From Candidatus Nitrotoga sp. CP45 (GTDB taxonomy: Bacteria > Bacteroidota > Bacteroidia > Flavobacteriales > Flavobacteriaceae): DNA of 6,190 nucleotides. Both the position numbers and the translations under genes were made by a program. Shown here piece after piece: positions 1 to 5,654 of the stretch. The stretch spans positions 1 through 6,190 of the forward strand of contig CALQCV020000126.1 in the NCBI GenBank assembly GCA_943329165.2, written 5' to 3'. Within the stretch, counting starts at the first letter, position 1. Each line of letters starts with the position of its first letter. The notes below the pieces were generated by a model. The model saw nothing but the letters and a program-made list of their open reading frames with translations. It had not been told where the DNA came from and did no database searches.

Positions 1-395
1 AAATCTTCGGTATATTTCAAAGCTGTTTGTAAAAACTCCACAGCTTTTTCGTGATTATCTCTTTTAGAATAAATATTGGCTTTTTGAATAAAAATTTCTT
101 CGTTAGTAGGTTCGATAGCGTAAAGCTCGTTAAGTAACTTTTCAGCTTGGTCGAGTTTGTCATCGTAAACCAACATTTCTACCTGAACTAATTTTAATCC
201 GGTAGATTTTGGGTGTTGTTCTAGTCCTAATTTTAAGGCTTTCTTGGCTAGAGTAGCTTTTCCCATATCAAGGTAATGCAGAATGATTTCCTCGAATTCC
301 TCTGAGTCGAAAAATAAAACTTTGTTAGTTTTCAACATCGATTCAAATTTTGATAAGGATAAGTTGTAATCTTCTTCGTCGTGATCTAGTTGCAT
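1..395 (-). CDS. TPR-repeat protein, N-terminal part (cut by window edge)
   Basis: The minus-strand frame starts with ATG at 395-393 and runs open to base 1, giving 131 residues and two bases of the next codon. It begins MQLDHDEEDYNLSLSKFESM. It has no signal peptide, so it is probably cytoplasmic. After an acidic N-terminus come three helical-hairpin units typical of tetratricopeptide repeats, at about residues 33-64 (with AKKALKLGLEQHPKS), 67-97 (LDQAEKLLNELYAIEPT) and 98-131 (HEKAVEFLQTALKY). Each has the small residue/hydrophobic spacing and closing proline region of a TPR. TPR proteins are protein-binding scaffolds, and the partner here is unknown. The gene lies 130 bases downstream of the aminotransferase on the same strand. 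I recall similar TPR proteins next to this aminotransferase in flavobacteria (unverified). The rest of the protein lies beyond the window. The family call is firm; the function is not known. Confidence 0.9.
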   Translation of the reverse strand, partial: MQLDHDEEDYNLSLSKFESMLKTNKVLFFDSEEFEEIILHYLDMGKATLAKKALKLGLEQHPKSTGLKLVQVEMLVYDDKLDQAEKLLNELYAIEPTNEEIFIQKANIYSKRDNHEKAVEFLQTALKYTED

Positions 396-473
396 AACAG
401 TAGGTGTTAAAATTAACCTAAATAAAATTAGGGAAACACGTTGCTTTTTTAGTGAGTTGCAATTATTATTGTA

Positions 474-495
474 AACAATTTAATTAACAATTTAA
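474..495. repeat. Two direct 10-base repeats AACAATTTAA
   Basis: AACAATTTAA occurs exactly at 474-483 and 486-495, separated by TT (12-base period). It lies between the aminotransferase stop and the TPR gene start. Its position about 80-100 bases upstream of the TPR start fits a regulatory site, but the sequence is so AT-rich that chance is a serious alternative. Confidence 0.45.
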
Positions 496-525
496 CAGTG
501 TCAATATCAATAGCAAAATTCAAAA

Positions 526-1713
526 TCAATTTTCATTTTGAATATCATTCATAGCCGCAATAATAATGGAGCAACCCTCTCTGATTTCATCTTCAGATAT
601 TGTTAACGGAGGAGTAATTCGGATTGCGCAACCTTCGAAAAGCAGCCAAAATAAGATCAAACCTTTTTCTTGACATTTAAAAATTACTTTATTGGTAATC
701 TCTGAATCTTTTGTCATCGCCGCAAGCATCAAGCCTCTCCCGCGCACTTCTTCTATCAAAGGATGTACCAAAAGGGTTCGAAATAGCTTTTCTTTGGCTA
801 ATGATTGACTTGCGTAGTCTTTTTCCAAAATTTCTTCTAAAGTGGCCAAACAGGCTGCCGCAATGACAGGATGACCGCCAAAAGTGGTTATGTGTCCTAG
901 CTTTGGATCATGGCTTAATAAATCCATGTGTTTTGAGTTAGCAACAAAACCGCCCACAGGCATCCCGCCAGCCATTCCTTTTCCTATTATAATTACGTCA
1001 GGAACGACATTGTAGTTTTCAAAACCGAACAGTTTTCCGGTGCGTCCAAATCCGGGTTGGATTTCGTCGAGAATAAGTAAGGCGCCAACTTCTTCACAAC
1101 GTTTTTTGATTTTGGCTAAGAAATCATTTTGAGGTTCTATAAAACCAGCACCACCTTGAATACTTTCAAGAATGATTCCAGCAGTTTTGGTTGTTATTTT
1201 TTGAATGTCCTCTTCGTTATTAAACGTTATAAAATCTACATCGGGAATTAATGGACGAAAGATTTGTTTGCGCTCTTCAAAACCCATTACGCTCATTGAG
1301 CCCATAGTATTGCCATGATAAGCATTGCGACATGAAATCAATTGGCTTCTTCCGGTGACTCTTCGAACTAGTTTTAGTGCCCCTTCACAAGCTTCTGTTC
1401 CTGAATTGACTAAATAGACTTTGTTTAAACTCGGGGGTAAATTTGCTACCAATAATTTGCAATATTCAACAGCAGGATGTTGCGCATATTCGCCATACAC
1501 CATCACATGTGAATATTTGTCCAATTGGTCTTTGATGGCTTGATTCACTCTTGTGTGTTGATGCCCCAAACTTGTCGCCGAAACTCCAGCGACAAAATCA
1601 AGGTATTTTTTGTCATTCGTATCGTATATATAGGAACCAACAGCATGCGAAACATCCATTCCCAAAGGATATGGCGAAGTTTGTGCTTGGTATTTTACAA
1701 AATCTTCTTTCAT
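526..1713 (-). CDS. PLP-dependent class III aminotransferase (acetylornithine/ornithine aminotransferase-like)
   Basis: This is a complete 395-residue fold-type I, class III aminotransferase, the usual length for the family. It moves an amino group from an amine-bearing substrate to a 2-oxo acid, using pyridoxal phosphate in the cytoplasm. Visible landmarks, counted from the chosen start, are the phosphate-binding NSGTEA (103-108), NAYHGNT (130-136, cofactor-stacking aromatic), LLILDEIQPGFGRTG (212-226, with Asp216 for the pyridine nitrogen), the Schiff-base lysine Lys245 in IIGKGMAGG, TTFGGHP (276-282) and IRITPPL (364-370, carboxylate-binding Arg365). I chose ATG at 1713 because the frame extends five codons upstream only to a TTG (1728), and the protein then begins MKEDFVKYQAQTSPYPLG as in the homologues I remember. 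No arginine-pathway neighbours are present, so argD is not assigned and the substrate stays open. It lies 81 bases after the OstA-like gene and may share its transcript. Confidence 0.95.
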   Translation of the reverse strand: MKEDFVKYQAQTSPYPLGMDVSHAVGSYIYDTNDKKYLDFVAGVSATSLGHQHTRVNQAIKDQLDKYSHVMVYGEYAQHPAVEYCKLLVANLPPSLNKVYLVNSGTEACEGALKLVRRVTGRSQLISCRNAYHGNTMGSMSVMGFEERKQIFRPLIPDVDFITFNNEEDIQKITTKTAGIILESIQGGAGFIEPQNDFLAKIKKRCEEVGALLILDEIQPGFGRTGKLFGFENYNVVPDVIIIGKGMAGGMPVGGFVANSKHMDLLSHDPKLGHITTFGGHPVIAAACLATLEEILEKDYASQSLAKEKLFRTLLVHPLIEEVRGRGLMLAAMTKDSEITNKVIFKCQEKGLILFWLLFEGCAIRITPPLTISEDEIREGCSIIIAAMNDIQNEN

Positions 1714-1723
1714 GTTTTTTAAC

Positions 1724-1765
1724 CGCAAAGGGCGTTAAGTTTTACGCAAAGTTCAAAAAGTTATA
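1724..1765. repeat. Degenerate 21-base tandem repeat built on CGCAAAG
   Basis: Two 21-base units, 1724-1744 and 1745-1765, match at about 15 of 21 positions. Each holds two CGCAAAG-like heptamers: CGCAAAG at 1724 and 1745 (exact), CGTTAAG at 1733, and CAAAAAG at 1754. Spacing is 9, 12 and 9 bases. The block lies directly upstream of the aminotransferase start. I recall dispersed intergenic sequences of this CGCAAAG kind in Flavobacterium genomes, but that is memory and not a search result. Confidence 0.5.
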
Positions 1766-1773
1766 TTAAGTCT

Positions 1774-1796
1774 ACTGATAACTGCGACTGATAACT
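1774..1796. repeat. Direct repeat ACTGATAACT x2 at the end of the OstA-like gene
   Basis: ACTGATAACT occurs exactly at 1774-1783 and 1787-1796, separated by GCG (13-base period). The second copy overlaps the TAG stop codon (1797-1795, minus strand) of the OstA-like gene. There is no hairpin or T-run, so it is not an intrinsic terminator. Confidence 0.55.
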
Positions 1797-3468
1797 ATTT
1801 CATAATTGGTTTAGTTTCGCTCAGTGCAGTCTTAGGTTTCGGGTTATTTTTATCGTAGTCAAGCGTTTCTTTGCTTGGTGCTAACGGCAGATTATCTTTA
1901 GCCATTTCGGTCTTTTTATCCGCCTGAATTTTAGCATCGAGTTCATTTTCTTCTGGTGGAAAAATATCGTCTTTAGATTTTATTCGTTCATTGGCACGCC
2001 AAACAAAACCACGCAGTTTTCTTGCGTTTTCGGGTAAATCCTTGTCAGGATAAATATCGCCATCAGGGTTCTTATAGACGGTTAAGGTTTCAATTGTATT
2101 TTTGTCTAAAATCAAATTGATTTTGCTTCCAACACTTTTGTTAATTCCAATGAGTTCGTGTTTGTCATTTCGTAAATAATAAATAACTTCTGTATTTTTT
2201 ATAATATCAACTTCGCTGAGTTTATTTTCCTTAAATTTTCCGTAAAGGTTTTGTCCTTTCACCTGATTATATCCAGTTCCAATAGTGTCTTTTGATATAA
2301 TAAAAGCATTGTTTAGAACTTTAAGTGAGTCGAGTTTTTCAGTGTTATTATTTCCAATGAGATGCATAATTTCGCCGGTCATTTGGTTGTCGTAATTCCA
2401 AAGAATCGGTCTGCCAATCAGTTTTGTCAGTGCAATTTTTTGATTGGAATGTATAGAATCGCACTTACCACTCATATCTGTTTTATAAAAACGAACATTA
2501 TTAAAAGCGCGTAAGATACGATCTCCGGTTTTTCCGGTAATCAACATTTTTTTCCCGTGCATATACATAGAATCTTTTTCTACCAATGAAATGGCAACGG
2601 CTCTTTTGGTAATCATCATCGAATCTCTTTCCGTTTTCAGATTTCTATAAATCTCTGCATAATGCCCTTTGATAAGCCCTTTATTTATTGAATCGGTAAC
2701 CTTTACATTATTGGTTGCTGATGCATATTCTCGGTTGCGGTCATAGTACAAACTATCGCCTTCAATTCTCCGGTCTTTGTATTTGATGTAAGACTTCCGA
2801 AGAAAATAGGCAAAGTTCTTTTTAGTATCGTAAAACCCTTTTTCGGTATAGATGAAATTCTCCTTACTCGTTATGGTTGAAGGCCCAAATAAATAGGAGT
2901 GACCCGAGTTGGTATAATAATCCAAATGATTTGACTTTATAGTATATTTTGGATTGGTAATGGTTACCGCCGTTAGAAATTTAAACTTCTTTTCATTGGC
3001 AAAATACCTTCCTGATTTGCTTTTTAAGGTATTTTCTTTATTAGTAATCGTTCCGAAAGTGTTGTAAAAAGCTTCCTGCGTATTTCTGTTAAAGTTTATG
3101 GTATCGGTGACCAATGTCGATTCGGGTGAACGCATTACGACACTTCCTGTGGCGAAGGCTTTTTTAAGTTCACCATTGTATTCGGCGTATTTGCTGTTGA
3201 GGAAAAGTGTGTCGCCTTGCACCATTTGTACATCCCCAAAAGCCTTTAGATAGTTTTCTTTTTGGAAAAAATAGGCTTTGTTACAAGTAAAAACGACACC
3301 TTCGTGATTTACTCTAACATTTCCCTGAAGCAAAGCTGCATCTGGAAACAGTGTTTCATCGACATCAAAATGATCGGCATGTTCAACAACTATTTTGGAA
3401 GATTTCTGCGCATTAGTTGAGGTTAAGGTAAAGAGCAATAATCCTATATAATAAAGTAACTTTTTCAA
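1795..3468 (-). CDS. OstA-like / LptA-family exported protein
   Basis: This 557-residue exported protein is of the OstA/LptA type, the fold that forms the periplasmic bridge and the LptD N-terminal domain in LPS transport. A signal peptide covers residues 1-20 (hydrophobic Leu/Ile/Phe core, TNA before Gln21). The rest, to about 470, is a long series of short beta-strand units typical of the beta-jellyroll: for example GDTLFLNSKYAEYNG (85-99), SNHLDYYTNSGHSYLFG (179-195), EGDSLYYDRNREYAS (236-250) and GQNLYGKFKENKLSEVDIIK (405-424). It is far longer than the roughly 185-residue E. coli LptA but has no LptD-like beta-barrel, and it ends in a Lys/Asp/Pro-rich, probably disordered tail (about 505-557). 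The start is TTG at 3468: an in-frame TAA lies upstream at 3501-3499, no ATG lies between, and the next in-frame ATG (codon 82) would remove the signal peptide. The family call is firm; the exact Lpt role is inferred. Confidence 0.92.
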   Translation of the reverse strand: MKKLLYYIGLLLFTLTSTNAQKSSKIVVEHADHFDVDETLFPDAALLQGNVRVNHEGVVFTCNKAYFFQKENYLKAFGDVQMVQGDTLFLNSKYAEYNGELKKAFATGSVVMRSPESTLVTDTINFNRNTQEAFYNTFGTITNKENTLKSKSGRYFANEKKFKFLTAVTITNPKYTIKSNHLDYYTNSGHSYLFGPSTITSKENFIYTEKGFYDTKKNFAYFLRKSYIKYKDRRIEGDSLYYDRNREYASATNNVKVTDSINKGLIKGHYAEIYRNLKTERDSMMITKRAVAISLVEKDSMYMHGKKMLITGKTGDRILRAFNNVRFYKTDMSGKCDSIHSNQKIALTKLIGRPILWNYDNQMTGEIMHLIGNNNTEKLDSLKVLNNAFIISKDTIGTGYNQVKGQNLYGKFKENKLSEVDIIKNTEVIYYLRNDKHELIGINKSVGSKINLILDKNTIETLTVYKNPDGDIYPDKDLPENARKLRGFVWRANERIKSKDDIFPPEENELDAKIQADKKTEMAKDNLPLAPSKETLDYDKNNPKPKTALSETKPIMK

Positions 3469-3485
3469 TGAAAATATTTTTGCAT

Positions 3486-3493
3486 CAAATTTA
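3486..3493 (-). promoter_or_regulatory. Candidate -7 promoter box for the OstA-like gene
   Basis: On the minus strand the bases read TAAATTTG, an exact match to the Bacteroidota -7 element TAnnTTTG. It ends 17 bases before the TTG start, so the leader would be about a dozen bases. No well-spaced -33 TTTG is visible. The nearest TTG (3508-3506) is only 12 bases upstream of the box, shorter than the usual spacer of about 19-21. The box also supports the TTG start. Confidence 0.45.
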
Positions 3494-3549
3494 GGAAATT
3501 AGAAACAATGAAAATGCTTATTAAGAATTATTTATGTTACTTATCTTTC

Positions 3550-3557
3550 TATATTTG
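3550..3557 (+). promoter_or_regulatory. Candidate -7 promoter box for the amylase gene
   Basis: TATATTTG is an exact match to the Bacteroidota -7 element TAnnTTTG, 41 bases before the amylase ATG. Transcription would begin near 3563, giving a leader of about 35 bases. No clear -33 TTG is seen at the expected distance, so an activator may be needed or the box may be fortuitous. Confidence 0.5.
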
Positions 3558-3563
3558 TAGTTA

Positions 3564-3598
3564 TGACTTATTGAACTTATTTTAAGTCAGAAGTAAGT
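3564..3598 (+). promoter_or_regulatory. Inverted-repeat leader directly before the amylase start codon
   Basis: TGACTTA (3564-3570) pairs with TAAGTCA (3583-3589) across a 12-base loop. A competing hairpin joins ACTTA (3575-3579) to TAAGT (3583-3587) across three bases. A second TAAGT (3594-3598) abuts the ATG and could pair with either ACTTA. These mutually exclusive pairings cover nearly the whole predicted leader. This may be an RNA element or a regulator operator. The arms are short and AT-rich, so the call is tentative. Confidence 0.35.
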
Positions 3599-5470
3599 AT
3601 GAAAACAAGTTTAACATTTGCTGTAGTAATAAGTTGTGTTATAGCTAACACCACTATTGCTCAAAAAAAGACCACTATGACTGCCAAACCCAAAGTGATT
3701 AATGCGCATAAAAAAGATGTAGTCTATCAAGTTTTTACCCGCTTGTTCGGAAACAAAAATACCACCAACAAACCTTGGGGAACGATTGAAGAAAACGGCG
3801 TTGGGAAATTCAATGATTTTACCGATAAAGCCTTGCAGGAAATAAAAAAACTGGGAGTGACTTATATTTGGTATACCGGAGTTCCGCATCATGATGTGAT
3901 TAGAGATTATACTAAATATGGTATTTCAAACGATGATCCCGATGTGGTAAAAGGTCGCGCTGGTTCGCCTTATGCGGTGAAAGATTATTATAATGTAAAT
4001 CCTGATTTGGCTATTAATCCCGCCAAAAGGTCAGAAGAATTTGAAGCATTAATTGCACGAACGCACAAAAACGGACTAAAAGTCATTATCGACATTGTAC
4101 CAAATCACATTGCCAGAAATTATCATAGTCTTAGCAATCCAAAAGGCGTTACCAACTTTGGCGCAGAAGATAATACTTCGGTGGAATATGATAGAAATAA
4201 CAACTTTTATTATATTCCCGGTAAAGCATTTGAAGTGCCAACTTCGCCAACATACAAACCTTTAAATGGTGAGCAATATACTTTGAGTGATGGTAAATTT
4301 ACCGAGTTTCCGGCAAAATGGACAGGCAACGGTTCTCGTGAAGCAAAGCCGGATATCAACGATTGGTATGAAACCGTAAAAGTAAATTATGGTATCAAAC
4401 CCGATGGTTCAAAAGATTTTCCGGAATTGCCTGAAGGATTTGACAAAAAAGACTGCAAAGCGCATTACGAATTTTGGAAAGACAAAGACGTGCCAAGTTC
4501 ATGGAAAAAATTTCTTGATATTGCTTTGTATTGGACAGCAAAAGGGGTAGATGGTTTCCGTTATGATATGGCCGAAATGGTGCCTTATGAGTTTTGGAGT
4601 TATATGAATTCTGCTATCAAGATGAAGAATCCTAAAGCATTTTTATTGGCTGAGGTCTATAATCCGAAAGAATACAGAAACTATATTAATCTAGGTAAAA
4701 TGGATTATTTGTATGATAAAGTAGAAACGTATGATCATTTAAAGGCTGTCATACAAGGAAAAACAATGCCGGATGGATTATCAGATATTCAAAACAACAT
4801 GACTGATATTGAGCACCATATGCTGCATTTTTTGGATAACCACGATGAGCAGCGTTTGGCAAGCCCCGAATTTGCTGGAACTCCTGAAAAAGGAAAGCCG
4901 ATGATGGTCGTTTCGGCAACTATTAGTTCTTCACCAACAATGATTTATTTTGGACAAGAAGTAGGTGAGGCCGGAAAAGAAAATGGTGGTTTTGGAACCC
5001 ATTCCCGTACTTCCATTTTTGATTATGTTGGGGTTCCGCATCACCAACGTTGGATGAATGGAGGTAAGTTTGATGGTGGACTATTGTCAAAAAGTGAGAA
5101 GGATTTAAGAGATTTTTACAAACGCTTACTCAACTTCACACTTAAAAGCGATGCCCTGATGGGAAAATTCAAAGAAATACAAACGATTAACAGAAATGAA
5201 ACCGAAGGCTATGACCCGGGAATTTACTCCTATGCGCGTTGGACCCCGAAAGAAAAACTGATTGTAGTAGCGAATTTCTCTTGGGTAACCACTAGTGATT
5301 TTAAGTTAATAGTTCCAGAAGAAGTTATCAAGGCCTGGGATTTAAAAGACGGTTTGTACCCGGTAAAAGACCAACTCTACGGAAGCGCCTCTCAGTTAAA
5401 AGTAACCGACGGAAAAGGAACAATACAGCTGAGTGTGAAGCCTAGTGAGAGTTTTATATTTAAGTTGTAG
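3599..5470 (+). CDS. Secreted GH13 alpha-amylase family glycoside hydrolase
   Basis: This is a complete 623-residue exported enzyme of the alpha-amylase (GH13) clan, which cuts alpha-glucosidic bonds of starch- or glycogen-like glucans by a retaining mechanism. All four classic regions are present: region I DIVPNH (165-170), region II GFRYD (319-323, nucleophile Asp323, invariant Arg321), region III AEVYN (351-355, acid/base Glu352) and region IV DNHDEQR (413-419, transition-state Asp416). MIYFGQE (448-454) is also typical. About 150 residues separate regions I and II, so the B domain is large. A C-terminal beta-sandwich domain is likely from about 525. The signal peptide (residues 1-21) ends TIA before Gln22. 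An internal VISC (10-13) also resembles a lipobox, so periplasmic, secreted or lipid-anchored are all possible. It is transcribed alone, divergently from the OstA-like gene, and ends in a strong terminator. No susC/susD-type neighbours are in view. The bond specificity cannot be read from the sequence. Confidence 0.97.
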   Translation: MKTSLTFAVVISCVIANTTIAQKKTTMTAKPKVINAHKKDVVYQVFTRLFGNKNTTNKPWGTIEENGVGKFNDFTDKALQEIKKLGVTYIWYTGVPHHDVIRDYTKYGISNDDPDVVKGRAGSPYAVKDYYNVNPDLAINPAKRSEEFEALIARTHKNGLKVIIDIVPNHIARNYHSLSNPKGVTNFGAEDNTSVEYDRNNNFYYIPGKAFEVPTSPTYKPLNGEQYTLSDGKFTEFPAKWTGNGSREAKPDINDWYETVKVNYGIKPDGSKDFPELPEGFDKKDCKAHYEFWKDKDVPSSWKKFLDIALYWTAKGVDGFRYDMAEMVPYEFWSYMNSAIKMKNPKAFLLAEVYNPKEYRNYINLGKMDYLYDKVETYDHLKAVIQGKTMPDGLSDIQNNMTDIEHHMLHFLDNHDEQRLASPEFAGTPEKGKPMMVVSATISSSPTMIYFGQEVGEAGKENGGFGTHSRTSIFDYVGVPHHQRWMNGGKFDGGLLSKSEKDLRDFYKRLLNFTLKSDALMGKFKEIQTINRNETEGYDPGIYSYARWTPKEKLIVVANFSWVTTSDFKLIVPEEVIKAWDLKDGLYPVKDQLYGSASQLKVTDGKGTIQLSVKPSESFIFKL

Positions 5471-5481
5471 ATTTTAGATTT
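5468..5481. repeat. Tandem heptamer TAGATTT x2 at the amylase stop
   Basis: TAGATTT occurs twice head to tail (5468-5474, 5475-5481). The first copy supplies the TAG stop codon of the amylase. It is probably a minor slippage-type repeat. Confidence 0.5.
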
Positions 5482-5491
5482 AATGTACAAA

Positions 5492-5519
5492 GAAACGCTT
5501 TCAGAAATGAAAGCGTTTT
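5492..5519 (+). terminator. Intrinsic terminator after the amylase gene
   Basis: AAACGCTTTCA (5493-5503) pairs perfectly with TGAAAGCGTTT (5508-5518) to give an 11-base-pair stem closed by a GAAA tetraloop (5504-5507). A G-U wobble (5492/5519) can extend it. The 3' arm ends in TTTT (5516-5519) and AT-rich sequence follows. It begins 21 bases after the amylase stop, as expected for a rho-independent terminator, and separates the amylase from the next gene. Confidence 0.85.
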
Positions 5520-5565
5520 AATTAATATTTTGATTAGTAACCTAGTAAAAACTGTGAATCTTACA

Positions 5566-5580
5566 ATTAAATAATTTAAT
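5566..5580. repeat. 15-base perfect AT palindrome upstream of the secreted fusion gene
   Basis: ATTAAAT and ATTTAAT flank a single central A (5573), making a perfect odd palindrome in the 184-base gap before the gene at 5655. It lies about 29 bases upstream of the candidate -7 box, a position where an activator or other regulator could bind. Made only of A and T, it may also be chance. Confidence 0.4.
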
Positions 5581-5608
5581 AGTAAAACATTTTGGTTGAT
5601 GATAAGGA

Positions 5609-5616
5609 TAACTTTG
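5609..5616 (+). promoter_or_regulatory. Candidate -7 promoter box for the secreted fusion gene
   Basis: TAACTTTG is an exact match to the Bacteroidota -7 element TAnnTTTG, 38 bases before the ATG at 5655. A TTTG at 5591-5594 could be the -33 element, although the 14-base spacer is shorter than usual. Seven-base inverted arms, CTGTGAA (5552-5558) and TTCACAG (5620-5626), bracket the box. Confidence 0.5.
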
Positions 5617-5654
5617 AGGTTCACAGATTTAGGTCTAATTAAAACACAATTATT

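Noticed and set aside
514..540. CAAAAT/ATTTTG and AAAATT/AATTTT inverted repeats at the aminotransferase stop, as a possible terminator
   Set aside because: The stems are only six A/T-dominated pairs and no T-run follows on the minus strand; too weak to call.
1714..1728. Longer aminotransferase starting at TTG 1728
   Set aside because: It adds only five residues (Met-Arg-Leu-Lys-Asn) encoded within the CGCAAAG repeat block, and an ATG at 1713 gives the family-typical N-terminus.
1756..1763. Minus-strand TAACTTTT as a promoter box for the aminotransferase
   Set aside because: The last base differs from TAnnTTTG and no -33 element is visible at a fitting distance; not strong enough to list.
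1525..1769. Two short plus-strand frames across the aminotransferase start
   Set aside because: They are antisense to well-conserved aminotransferase N-terminal sequence, with no recognisable motif or promoter.
3611..3892. Minus-strand frame of 93 codons inside the amylase gene
   Set aside because: It is antisense to the conserved amylase N-terminal region, with no domain or start signal.
5483..5520. Terminator hairpin as a bidirectional terminator or small RNA
   Set aside because: The minus-strand side has only a short T-run and no converging gene, and no independent promoter was seen for a small RNA.
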